Source of the DNA: JBBQUN01 sp963717115
GTDB lineage: Bacteria > Actinomycetota > Acidimicrobiia > Acidimicrobiales > SZUA-35
Length of the DNA: 64,000 nucleotides
Direction of reading: 5' to 3'
NCBI GenBank assembly: GCA_963717115.1
Contig: CAVQVO010000017.1
Coordinates: 1,116,001-1,180,000 of the forward strand
Position numbers and translations under genes: made by a program. Positions 34,456 through 42,752 of this stretch are shown here, one piece after another (position 1 is the stretch's first letter; each line of letters opens with the position of its first letter). The notes below the pieces were generated by a model. It was not told the origin of the DNA. It worked only from the letters and a program-made list of their open reading frames with translations, and searched no databases.

Positions 34456-36203
34456 CGAGCGGGCTCGGCTTCCGCTCCGGGGCTCCCGGTGAGATCGATG
34501 GTGAGGTCGGACGTGTCGACCTCGGGAGTGGCGGCGACGCGCTCGTTCAGGTACTCGATCCGCTCGCGGAGCAGATCGAGACCCGGCTGGGCGGGGATCG
34601 GCTCGACCCGGCCGGTGGGGCGGTCGAAGACCATCTGTGCCGGATTCGATTCGTCGTAGGCCGGCCAGGTCGGACGTCCCGGGAAATCGGGCCGGCCGGT
34701 GGCGGCGAAGGCGAACCAGCGATCGCCCATGTCCTTCGAGAGCAGGTGCTCGTCGTCGGCCCGGGGCATGAACGGAAGCGACGTTCCGAACACGTAGGTG
34801 AGTTCGGCGGCGTGGAAGGCGCCGATGGTCTGGTCGGGAGAGGGTGGGACGGCCTCGAAGTGGTACCGGTACGCCCGATGGCCGCACTCGGTGTGGCGTC
34901 GGGCGGCGTGGTCCACGTGCACCCCGAACATGTGGTCTCCGCCATAGCGGACCCGGGCCTCGGGGTCGCCCGAGCCCAGACCGGGATAGAGGGTGAGGAG
35001 GCGATCGACGGCCTCGGGTGAACCGAAGGATCGCTCGAAGGTCGACCGCAGGTCCTCGGGCCGGAGCGACCCGGGACCGCCGTCGGGGGCCGCGAACTCG
35101 CCACCGGCGGGATGGATCACGGTCTCGAACAGCGAGGCCTCGTCGGCGTTGTAGCCGACCACGAGCGGGACCGGAGCCTGATGCCCGTTCGAGAACGCGG
35201 TCATCGGCGTCTCGGGCAGGACGACGCCGTCGACGACGGGATAGAAGTGGCGACCGAGGTCGGGCTGCGCGCGATAACGCTCGTGGAGCTCCTCGGCGTC
35301 CATCGCCCGCAACCGTTCGAGCTGACCCGGCTCGGGACCCACCACGAGATCGGCGAATCGTTTGCCGGCCACCTCGGCCGGCAGGAAGTCGAGCACCGGT
35401 TTGCGCAGGTGCAACCAGCGGCCGCTGTCGCTGGGACTCTGCGCGATCGCGGCGTGGAACAGACCGCGGGCGGCGGGTGCGGTCATGAGGTTCAGGACCC
35501 CCTGGCCACCCGCCGATTCACCGAAGATCGTGACGCGCGTCGGATCACCGCCGAACGAGGCGATGTTGTCGCGCACCCACTCCAGGGCGGCGATCTGGTC
35601 GAGCAGGCCGTAGTTGCCCGAGACGCCAGCGGGGGCGCCGGCCGAGAGGTCGGGATGGCTGAACCAACCGAAGAGGCCGAGCCGATAGTTGATCGTGACG
35701 AGGACGCAGCCCCGCGCGGGGAGCGCCGAGGAGTTGTAGAAGGGGTCGCTGCCGGACCCGTCGGTCTGGTCGCCGCCGTGGATCCACACCATGACCGGGA
35801 GGTTCTTGGCTCGCGCCGGGGCCCGCACGTTGAGGGTCAGTGAATCCTCGCTCTGGGGTCGGGGGAGCTTGAGTCCGAGGGCCAGCGCCTTCTTCTTGGC
35901 CGTCGAGACACCCATGCCGTCGACCAGGGCGTCGAAGAAGGCCTCCATGTTGGCGGCCCGCTGGAAGGGCATCGGTCCCGACTTCGTCGCACTGCGGGTG
36001 CCCGACCAGGGCTCCACCGGTTCCGGAGGTGCCCACCGCCGCTCGCCGACCGGTGGCGCGGCATACGGGATGCCGAGGTAGCGGACCAGGGTGCCCTTCT
36101 TCTTGTAGGTGCCGCGAACCAGTCCGGCCGAGGTCGACGCCAGCGGGCGTCGGTCCCCGCCGAATTTGGGAAGACGACGTTTGACGAACTCGATGGGACT
36201 CAT
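34452..36203 (-). CDS. Type B carboxylesterase
   Basis: A 583-residue alpha/beta hydrolase of the carboxylesterase/lipase B family. The nucleophile Ser230 lies in FGESAGGQGVL, the oxyanion motif is VWIHGGDQTDGSG, the acid Asp/Glu is in the VVGYNADEASLFE region, and the His is in GAFHAAELTYVFG. No signal peptide is seen, so it is probably cytosolic. It hydrolyses esters, perhaps detoxifying a substrate that the coupled MFS pump handles. ATG 36203 is chosen; GTG 36239 is an in-frame alternative. It is divergent from glnS. Confidence 0.88.
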   Translation of the reverse strand: MSPIEFVKRRLPKFGGDRRPLASTSAGLVRGTYKKKGTLVRYLGIPYAAPPVGERRWAPPEPVEPWSGTRSATKSGPMPFQRAANMEAFFDALVDGMGVSTAKKKALALGLKLPRPQSEDSLTLNVRAPARAKNLPVMVWIHGGDQTDGSGSDPFYNSSALPARGCVLVTINYRLGLFGWFSHPDLSAGAPAGVSGNYGLLDQIAALEWVRDNIASFGGDPTRVTIFGESAGGQGVLNLMTAPAARGLFHAAIAQSPSDSGRWLHLRKPVLDFLPAEVAGKRFADLVVGPEPGQLERLRAMDAEELHERYRAQPDLGRHFYPVVDGVVLPETPMTAFSNGHQAPVPLVVGYNADEASLFETVIHPAGGEFAAPDGGPGSLRPEDLRSTFERSFGSPEAVDRLLTLYPGLGSGDPEARVRYGGDHMFGVHVDHAARRHTECGHRAYRYHFEAVPPSPDQTIGAFHAAELTYVFGTSLPFMPRADDEHLLSKDMGDRWFAFAATGRPDFPGRPTWPAYDESNPAQMVFDRPTGRVEPIPAQPGLDLLRERIEYLNERVAATPEVDTSDLTIDLTGSPGAEAEPAR

Positions 36204-36311
36204 GGTGGGGTATGGCTCCTCGTTCGACGCGGACGCCACATCCTCACACGTCGCGGCGCCGATTCGAAACCGGTTCGCCGCATCGAGGCCCGATGCTGCT
36301 AACTACAAAGC

Positions 36312-38009
36312 ATGACCTCGACTGCGTCCGGCACCGCTGACGGCCCCGAGCCGACGGGCACCGACTTCATCCGCGAGAAGATCCGCACCGATCAGGCGAC
36401 GCAGCGTTTCGGCGGTCGCGTCCAGACGCGATTCCCTCCCGAGCCCAACGGCTATCTGCACATCGGTCACGCCAAGTCCATCTGCCTGAACTTCGGACTG
36501 GCCGACGAATTCGGTGGTCGATGCCTGCTCCGATTCGACGACACCAATCCCGAGACCGAGGACCACGAGTACGTCGACGCCATCCTCGAAGACGTCGACT
36601 GGCTCGGTTTCCAACCGGCCGAGGTTCGCTACGCCTCGGACTACTTCGACCAGATCTACGCCTGGGCCGAGGAGCTGATCGGCAAGGGGCTGGCCTACGT
36701 CGACGACCAGGACGCCGAGACCATCTCGGCCCAGCGGGGCGGGTTCGGTCAGCCCGGGATCGAGAGCCCCCACCGAAACCGGTCGAGCGAGGAGAACCTC
36801 GGGCTGTTCCGCCAGATGCGCGACGGTGCGTTCGCCGACGGCGAGAAGGTGTTGCGGGCCAAGATCGACATGCAGCACGACAACATGCAGTTGCGCGATC
36901 CCGTGCTCTATCGGATCCGTCGGGTTCCGCACGTCCGAACCGGCGACGAGTGGATCCTCTATCCCACCTACGACTGGGCCCACGGGCAATCCGACGCGAT
37001 CGAGGGTGTCACCCACTCGATCTGCACGCTCGAGTTCGCCGATCACCGTCCCCTCTACGACTGGTGCCTGAGTCACCTCGACCTCCCGGGCGACGTTCCC
37101 GAGCAGACCGAGTTCGCCCGGCTGAACCTCACGCACACCGTCACGTCGAAACGCAAGCTGCGGCAGTTGGTCGAGGACGGGCACGTCGACGGTTGGGACG
37201 ATCCCCGGATGCCGACCCTGCGGGGTATCCGCCGGCGCGGCTACCCGCCGGCCGCGATCCGGGCCTTCATGGACAAGATCAGCGTGGCCAAGACCAACTC
37301 GACCCACGACATCGAGCTGCTCGAGTCCTTCATCCGCACCGAGCTCAACAAGACCTCGCTGCGGCGGATGGCCGTGCTCCAGCCCCTCAAGCTCACCATC
37401 ACCAACTGGCCCGAGGGCGAGACGGTGATGGTGGAGGTCCCCAACAATCCCGAGGACCCCGACGCCGGATCGCGGGAGGTGCCGTTCACCGGTTCGTTGT
37501 GGATCGAGCACGACGACTTCCGGCTCGTCCCACCGCCGAAGTACTACCGGCTGACACCGGGGCGTGAGGTCCGGCTGCGGTCGGCCTTCTTCGTCACCGC
37601 CACCGATGCGATCACCGACGCCGACGGCACGGTGACCGAGGTGCTGGCCACCTACGATCCCGCCACCGTCGGCGGTTCGTCGCCCGATGGCCGCAAGGTC
37701 AAGTCGACCATGCACTGGGTCTCGGCGCCGACGGCGGTCGATGCCACGGTGTTCGAGTACGGTCGCCTCTTCACCGATCCGGTCCCCGGTGCCGAGGGCG
37801 GCGACGTGCTCGAATCGCTCAACCCCGAATCCCGCACCGAGCGCCGGGCCCGCTTGGAGCCGGCGCTCGCCGAGGTGCCGGGCGGTCAGGTCGTCCAGTT
37901 CGAGCGGCTCGGCTACTTCGCCCGCGATCCCGAGCGTCGCGACGTGTTCCATCAGACGGTCGGCCTGCGCGACGAATGGGCGAACGTGCAGAAGCGGGCG
38001 AAGGCATGA
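36312..38009 (+). CDS. glnS: Glutaminyl-tRNA synthetase
   Basis: A 565-residue class I synthetase that attaches glutamine to tRNA-Gln. FPPEPNGYLHIGHAKSICLN carries HIGH at residues 50-53, and VTSKRKL (about 277-283) is the KMSKS equivalent. LRFDDTNPETE, WILYPTYDWAHGQSDAIEG and CTLEFADHRPLYDW distinguish it from GluRS. Length and the C-terminal anticodon-binding region are as in E. coli GlnRS. GlnRS is uncommon in Actinobacteria, which mostly use GatCAB, so lateral origin is possible. The stop overlaps the next start (ATGA). Confidence 0.95.
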   Translation: MTSTASGTADGPEPTGTDFIREKIRTDQATQRFGGRVQTRFPPEPNGYLHIGHAKSICLNFGLADEFGGRCLLRFDDTNPETEDHEYVDAILEDVDWLGFQPAEVRYASDYFDQIYAWAEELIGKGLAYVDDQDAETISAQRGGFGQPGIESPHRNRSSEENLGLFRQMRDGAFADGEKVLRAKIDMQHDNMQLRDPVLYRIRRVPHVRTGDEWILYPTYDWAHGQSDAIEGVTHSICTLEFADHRPLYDWCLSHLDLPGDVPEQTEFARLNLTHTVTSKRKLRQLVEDGHVDGWDDPRMPTLRGIRRRGYPPAAIRAFMDKISVAKTNSTHDIELLESFIRTELNKTSLRRMAVLQPLKLTITNWPEGETVMVEVPNNPEDPDAGSREVPFTGSLWIEHDDFRLVPPPKYYRLTPGREVRLRSAFFVTATDAITDADGTVTEVLATYDPATVGGSSPDGRKVKSTMHWVSAPTAVDATVFEYGRLFTDPVPGAEGGDVLESLNPESRTERRARLEPALAEVPGGQVVQFERLGYFARDPERRDVFHQTVGLRDEWANVQKRAKA

Positions 38010-38536
38010 CGGCGTCCGACGAGCGGTCGCACCCCGGGCCCCGACCGGGCGAGTTGGCCGCCAACGGCAAGGTCGTCGAGTCGGTCTGGGACTATCCACG
38101 ACCGCCGCGGGTCGAACTCGTCGAGTCGAACATCAGGGTCGAACACGACGGCCTGCTCGTGGTCGACGCGCCCTGGGCCCACCGGGTACTCGAGACCAGC
38201 CAACCGCCGGCCTACTACGTGGCCCCCGACTTCGTGCGCCTCGACCTCCTCGTCCCGTCCACCTCGCGGACCTTCTGCGAGTGGAAGGGCATGGCGAGCT
38301 ACGTCGACCTGGCCACGGGACGGGGCCCGGTCGCCGACGCCGGGTGGCGCTACGACGACCCGACGCCGGCGTTCGCCCCGATCGTCGGGTGCTACGCGTT
38401 CTACGCCCAGAAGGTCGACCGGTGCACGGTCGACGGCGAGGTCGTCGTCCCCAACGAGGGATCGTTCTACGGTGGCTGGGTGACGTCGAACCTGGTCGGT
38501 CCGTTCAAGGGTGCTCCGGGGACGGCCCACTGGTGA
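38006..38536 (+). CDS. DUF427 family protein
   Basis: A 176-residue protein with two DUF427-type beta domains. VVDAPWAHRVLETSQPPAYYVAPD is the first and KVDRCTVDGEVVVPNEGSFYGGW the last. The motif FCEWKGMASYVDL is the usual family core. Function is not established. It is translationally coupled to glnS by ATGA and overlaps the end of the convergent DJ-1-like gene by 32 bases. Confidence 0.85.
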   Translation: MTASDERSHPGPRPGELAANGKVVESVWDYPRPPRVELVESNIRVEHDGLLVVDAPWAHRVLETSQPPAYYVAPDFVRLDLLVPSTSRTFCEWKGMASYVDLATGRGPVADAGWRYDDPTPAFAPIVGCYAFYAQKVDRCTVDGEVVVPNEGSFYGGWVTSNLVGPFKGAPGTAHW

Positions 38537-39260
38537 GTGGATGTTCGGCCCACAGGTCGAGCAGGATCACGTCGTCGGCGGCCGCCAGATAGGCCGGGTC
38601 CTCGACGATGCGATGACGGGAGCGGCGCCGGGGAAAGCGCCTCGCTCGTCGCCGTCCGACCGTCGGCGGTGCCTTCGGACTCGGCGCGTACCGGGCCCGG
38701 GCGCGGGCCTCGGCCTCGAGTCCGCAGAGCGCGGCGACCAGACGAAAGGCGAGCGTCGGTGACGAACCGAGTCCCGAGGCGGTGAGCAACCGCCCGTGTT
38801 CGACGAACGGGGCGTCGACGGCGACGATTCCTCGCTCCTGGAGCAGGTCCTGGGCCAGCCAGTGGGTCGTGGCTCGAGCCCCGTCGGCCAGGCCCGAGGC
38901 AGCGAGCAGGACCGAGCCGGTCGACGTGGCGCCGAGCCAGGTGCTCTGGCTGCCGAGTCGATGGATCGCCGAGGTCAGGCGGTCGTTGGTCGCCGCCGTC
39001 CGGACGCCCATCCCGCCGGGGATGATCAGCGCGGCGCACGGCCCGATCCGTTCTGCGGTGCGTGATGGCCGGACCGCTCCGTGGAAGCTCGTCACGCGTG
39101 AGGCTCCCGGGTCGACGGCGGCGACCACGACCCGGCAACCGGCCTCGGACAGGATCTCGATCACGATCCCGGCCTCGTCGGCGGCGACCCCGTCGTAGGC
39201 CAGGACGACGATCGGCATCGTCTGCGACCCCGGAGCACCCTCGACCATGCTCCACAGCAT
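38505..39260 (-). CDS. DJ-1/PfpI family protein lacking the usual nucleophile Cys
   Basis: A 251-residue class I glutamine-amidotransferase-like protein. PIVVLAYDGVAADEAGIVIEIL and CAALIIPGGMGVRTA are the start and the glutamate motif. The nucleophile elbow, usually A-x-C-T-G, reads LGATSTGSVLLAASG, so the Cys is missing, while GLADGARATTHW follows as in the AraC-linked subfamily. The C-terminus is Arg-rich and disordered. It may be a ligand-binding or inactive paralog. The start ATG 39260 has GAAGGG upstream. Confidence 0.75.
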   Translation of the reverse strand: MLWSMVEGAPGSQTMPIVVLAYDGVAADEAGIVIEILSEAGCRVVVAAVDPGASRVTSFHGAVRPSRTAERIGPCAALIIPGGMGVRTAATNDRLTSAIHRLGSQSTWLGATSTGSVLLAASGLADGARATTHWLAQDLLQERGIVAVDAPFVEHGRLLTASGLGSSPTLAFRLVAALCGLEAEARARARYAPSPKAPPTVGRRRARRFPRRRSRHRIVEDPAYLAAADDVILLDLWAEHPLTSGPSPEHP

Positions 39261-39305
39261 GACCCTTCCGGCGCCTCCGCGCCGATCGCCCGCCCCCGAA
39301 CCCCC

Positions 39306-39355
39306 CGATTTCGAGAGCCGGAGCGACGAAACTGGCGCTCAGACGCTCGAAATCG
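39306..39355 (-). terminator. Nested hairpin at the end of the TetR gene
   Basis: CGATTTCGAG (39306-39315) pairs with CTCGAAATCG (39346-39355), and GAGCG (39321-39325) pairs with CGCTC (39336-39340). One arm overlaps the last codons of the minus-strand TetR gene, the other follows its stop. Confidence 0.55.
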
Positions 39356-40007
39356 CTTGGCGGAGGGTGGCTGCGCTGGCGCTCGGGAGGTTGGCGACGG
39401 CGAAATCGATGACGGCGTCCTGCCGGCGCCCGAGCACGTCGACGTCTTCGGTCGACCCCAGCCAGCGGATGAACACGGCGTTCCAGCCCGAGACGAGCAG
39501 TGCCGCCAGCATCGTGGAATGCAGGTCGTCGGGGTCGGCCCCCTGATCGGTGGCGATGCCCTCGGCCAGGATCGTCTGGGTCTGCTGGTTCAACTGCGCC
39601 GTCATCGCCACCAGGGCGGCGTCCTGCTTGGTCCAGCGGTAGTAGCGGCGAACGCCGGCCGCCGAACTCATCTGGTGGTACATCGTGCGGACGCCGACGT
39701 GCTCCCGCCACAACGAGATCGTGTCGACCGTCCGCTCGGGATCGGTGACCTTCGCTCGGAGGTCCTCGACGACGGCCGCCATCGGTGCGACGGCCAGTGC
39801 CGCCTTGGAGTCGAAGTACCGCAGCAGCGTCTGGGTCCGGATCTCGACCTCGGCCGAGATCTCGTCGAGGGTCGTGTTCGCGTAGCCCTTGGCGGCGAAC
39901 AACCGCTGGGAGACGCGGACCAGTTCGCGACGGGTCCGGGCCTTCTTCCGTTCTCGGAGCGACTCGGGGGGCGGGTCGCCGTTCGCCGCCGGCGGATCCG
40001 AGGGCAC
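39339..40007 (-). CDS. TetR-family transcriptional regulator
   Basis: About 222 residues. The N-terminal HTH is RERKKARTRRELVRVSQRLF followed by AAKGYANTTLDEISAEVEIRTQTLLRYFDSK, the standard TetR DNA-binding domain; the C-terminal ligand domain is helical. The third gene of an operon with a diiron-like protein and acyl-CoA dehydrogenase, it probably represses that operon in response to an acyl-CoA. GTG 40007 is used; TTG 40016, overlapping the upstream stop, is possible. Confidence 0.85.
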   Translation of the reverse strand: MPSDPPAANGDPPPESLRERKKARTRRELVRVSQRLFAAKGYANTTLDEISAEVEIRTQTLLRYFDSKAALAVAPMAAVVEDLRAKVTDPERTVDTISLWREHVGVRTMYHQMSSAAGVRRYYRWTKQDAALVAMTAQLNQQTQTILAEGIATDQGADPDDLHSTMLAALLVSGWNAVFIRWLGSTEDVDVLGRRQDAVIDFAVANLPSASAATLRQAISSV

Positions 40008-40012
40008 GCTGC

Positions 40013-41212
40013 TCAAGCCGCGCGCTCGAACGCGGCGATCAGGGCGTCGGCATCGGGATGCTCGCGCATCCGGCGATGGAGATCGGTGAGGATCCGGTCG
40101 GCGTCGAGGGCCGGCCGCTCGATCGTGGCCCAGCGCACCATGCCGTCCCAGAATCGGTCGACGAGGACGGCACCGGGGACCGTGCCTCCGTCGTTGGTGC
40201 GGAGCGACACCGAGCACAGCTCACCGAGGTAGAGCTTGAGCGAACGGACGTGGATCTCCTCGTCGGTGCGAATCCGGCCGATGACCTCGGCGGCGAGCTC
40301 GGCCTCGGCCCGACGGTCGGTGAAGACGCTCGGATCCCGGAGCACGGCCTGCGACTCGGCGAACCCGATCTCGGCCCGGAACTCGATGATCAGCAGATTG
40401 GCCAGGAAGGCGAACAGCCCCTCGATCTCGGGGGCGATCTCGGGGAGGTGCCGACGACCGGCGTCGTCTCGGGTCAGCCCCGGCCGAGGGTCGACGTCGG
40501 GATGGGCACCCGGCCCGAACGCCAGATCACGGGCGGCGAACCACATCGCATCATGAGCCCCGATCCACGCACGGGCATCCGGGGCCCCTCCTTCGTCGAG
40601 GCTCGCACCCGGGGCCCCTCCTTCGTCGAGGCTCGCACCCGGGGCCCCTCCTTCGTCGAGGCTCGCACCCGGGGCCCCTCCTTCGTCGAGGCTCGCACCC
40701 GGGGCCCCTCCTTCGTCGAGGCTCGCACCCGGGGCCCCTCCTTCGTCGAGGCCGTGCGCTTCGAACAGGCCCCGGTCGAGGTGGCCGATCGCCATCTGGT
40801 CGATCGTCCGGTCGTCGCCGGTGACCACGTGGGCCGCCAGATCGGGCACCGGGATCCCGCCGATCGCCGCGCCCATGGCCTCGATCTTGCCGACGACCGT
40901 GAGCGTGTTCCAGAACACCTCGCCGATGCCGTGCCGCAGGAGCACGACGTGCTGGGCCGCATTGGGGATCCGCACACCATGCAGGAGCGCCGCCGTCGCG
41001 GCGAACGGCGCACCGCCATGCTCGATCAACGACTGCTCCCACGCCGCCAGGGCCCGTTCACGACCCAACGCCCGCGGCGGTTGATAGCGGCCGTCGGACA
41101 GGAACCCGCCGTGCAGCCGCCGCCGGCCGAGGTCGCCGTGGTCGAGCACGTGCGGCGAGGCGTACTCGTGGTCGGACAGCAACGTGTCGCGGTCGAAGGT
41201 GAGCGACGGCAT
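40013..41212 (-). CDS. Ferritin-like diiron protein with an internal 10-residue tandem repeat
   Basis: A 399-residue protein of no family I can name. EFRAEIGFAESQAVLRDP and RTDEEIHVRSLKLYLGELC (ExxH) in the C-terminal half look like ferritin-type metal ligands. Residues about 155-214 are six copies of LDEGGAPGAS, the last ending DAR, encoded by 30-bp repeats. This insert looks recent. It lies between acyl-CoA dehydrogenase and TetR in one operon, overlapping the upstream stop. The function is unknown; an oxygenase acting on an acyl-CoA product is a guess. Confidence 0.65.
   Translation of the reverse strand: MPSLTFDRDTLLSDHEYASPHVLDHGDLGRRRLHGGFLSDGRYQPPRALGRERALAAWEQSLIEHGGAPFAATAALLHGVRIPNAAQHVVLLRHGIGEVFWNTLTVVGKIEAMGAAIGGIPVPDLAAHVVTGDDRTIDQMAIGHLDRGLFEAHGLDEGGAPGASLDEGGAPGASLDEGGAPGASLDEGGAPGASLDEGGAPGASLDEGGAPDARAWIGAHDAMWFAARDLAFGPGAHPDVDPRPGLTRDDAGRRHLPEIAPEIEGLFAFLANLLIIEFRAEIGFAESQAVLRDPSVFTDRRAEAELAAEVIGRIRTDEEIHVRSLKLYLGELCSVSLRTNDGGTVPGAVLVDRFWDGMVRWATIERPALDADRILTDLHRRMREHPDADALIAAFERAA
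40581..40752. repeat. 30-bp in-frame tandem repeat array (five full copies plus a partial copy)
   Basis: Five identical 30-base units run head to tail (40581-40730), followed by 22 bases of a sixth. There are no spacers. All are in frame and encode LDEGGAPGAS. The perfect identity suggests recent expansion or assembly slippage. Confidence 0.9.
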
Positions 41213-42543
41213 CAGACGTTCTTCGGCAGTTCCGAGAACGGCTTGGTCTTGTCGTCGTTGGGTTCCTTGGGCAATCCGAGCACCCGCTCACCCAGGATGT
41301 TCTTCTGGATCTGGTCGGTGCCGCCGTAGATCGGCGGTGCCTGGGCGTAGAGCGCGGTGCCGGTGACCATCCCGAGGAACGGGTTACCGGTCGCCGCGTT
41401 CAGCGACTCGCGCTGTTCGTCGGTGTAGGCGTGCAACATGCCCGACGCACCGAGGATCGCCAGGCCGAGATCGCGGCTGAGGCGGACGACGTCGCTCTGC
41501 TGGAGCTTGCCGATGTTGGCCATGCCGGGGATGTCCTGACCCTGGGCCCGCGCCCCCTTCACCCGCTGGGCGTTGTAGCCGGCGATGGCGTTCAGGGTGT
41601 GCAACCGCATGAGGTCCTGACGAATGATCGGGTCGTCGATCTTGCCGAAGCTCCGTGCGAACTGGACCAGCATCGCTTCGCGGGGCTTGTCGGCCTTCTC
41701 CTTCGCATCGGTCGGGGCGATCCGGGAGGTCTTCGTCCGGGGAGCGACCAGGTCACCGACCCGGCGCTCGAGCTGCCCGGCGATCGTGCCCGGCGTGGCC
41801 ACGGTGGCGCCCCCGCCGCCGCCGGCGCTGAGTCCGGCCCGTTCGGCCTGGAGCGTGGTGTTGGTGACGGCCCAGCCGCTGTTCAGCCCGCCGATGATGT
41901 CGGCGTCTCGCACGATCGCGTCGCTGAGGAAGACCTCGTTGAACATGGCGTGGCCGGTCATCTCGTAGAGCGGCCGCACCTCGACCCCGGGCTGGTGCAT
42001 GTCGATGGCGAACCAGGTGATCCCCTGGTGCTTGGGTGCATCGGGGTTGGTGCGGGCGATGAGCATGCCCATGTCGGCCGTCTGGCCGAGCGAGGTCCAG
42101 ACCTTCTGGCCGTTGATGATCCACTCGTCGCCGTCTTTCACGGCGCGGGTGGACAGGCCGGCGAGGTCGGAACCGGCGCCGGGCTCGCTGAACAGCTGAC
42201 ACCACGCCTTCTGGCCGGTGACGATGTCACGGAGCAGGGTGTCGTACTGCTCGGGCTCGCCGTGCTGGGCGATGGTGGGAGCGGCGAGCATCAGACCCAG
42301 GCCGCTGGGCGGACCGAGGGCCCCGAACTCACCGATCTCGCGCAGGACGGCGAGGGCGTCCGAGCGTGACAGGCCGTGACCGAACGCCTCGGTCGGCAGC
42401 ATCGGTGCCGACCACCCGGCGAGCCCGAGTTTCTCCCACCATTGGGCGACGGTGAGTTCGGGATCCCAGTTCTCCTCGAGCCAGGCCCGGACGGCAGCGA
42501 CGGGGTCGGTGGTGGATGGGGTGGCGTTGGCCGTAGCGGTCAC
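41212..42543 (-). CDS. Acyl-CoA dehydrogenase
   Basis: A 443-residue FAD enzyme. LFSEPGAGSDLAGLSTRAV and WIINGQKVWTSLGQTADMGMLIARTNPD are the FAD/substrate motifs, and PIYGGTDQIQKNILGERVLGLPKEP ends the C-terminal helical domain. It carries an insert of charged residues around VAPRTKTSRIAPTDAKEKADKP. It probably oxidises a specific acyl-CoA. First gene of an operon with the diiron-like protein and TetR; the GTG start has AAGGA 5 bases upstream. Confidence 0.88.
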   Translation of the reverse strand: MTATANATPSTTDPVAAVRAWLEENWDPELTVAQWWEKLGLAGWSAPMLPTEAFGHGLSRSDALAVLREIGEFGALGPPSGLGLMLAAPTIAQHGEPEQYDTLLRDIVTGQKAWCQLFSEPGAGSDLAGLSTRAVKDGDEWIINGQKVWTSLGQTADMGMLIARTNPDAPKHQGITWFAIDMHQPGVEVRPLYEMTGHAMFNEVFLSDAIVRDADIIGGLNSGWAVTNTTLQAERAGLSAGGGGGATVATPGTIAGQLERRVGDLVAPRTKTSRIAPTDAKEKADKPREAMLVQFARSFGKIDDPIIRQDLMRLHTLNAIAGYNAQRVKGARAQGQDIPGMANIGKLQQSDVVRLSRDLGLAILGASGMLHAYTDEQRESLNAATGNPFLGMVTGTALYAQAPPIYGGTDQIQKNILGERVLGLPKEPNDDKTKPFSELPKNV

Positions 42544-42619
42544 GGGAATCCTTCACGGAATGGGGCACGAGGGCCCGGCAGGAACCGATCGCGGATTCGA
42601 CCGGGAAATGTGAGTGATG

Positions 42620-42644
42620 AACATTTGTGAGCGTACCTCATGTT
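42620..42644. promoter_or_regulatory. Operator-like dyad in the divergent promoter region
   Basis: AACAT (42620-42624) and ATGTT (42640-42644) form an inverted repeat around 15 bases between the divergent acyl-CoA dehydrogenase and aminotransferase genes. It could bind the TetR regulator. Confidence 0.25.
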
Positions 42645-42752
42645 GGTGGTGGGAGGAAGCCCGGGCCCGGTCGTGGTGAGGACACCGGGAAACCGGTGCT
42701 ACACAGTGGGCATCACGGCGAGTGATTCGCCCCTCACCACGGGAGTCATCCG

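Noticed and set aside
40581..40752. CRISPR array
   Set aside because: The 30-base repeats are contiguous with no spacers, lie in frame inside a gene, and have no cas genes nearby.
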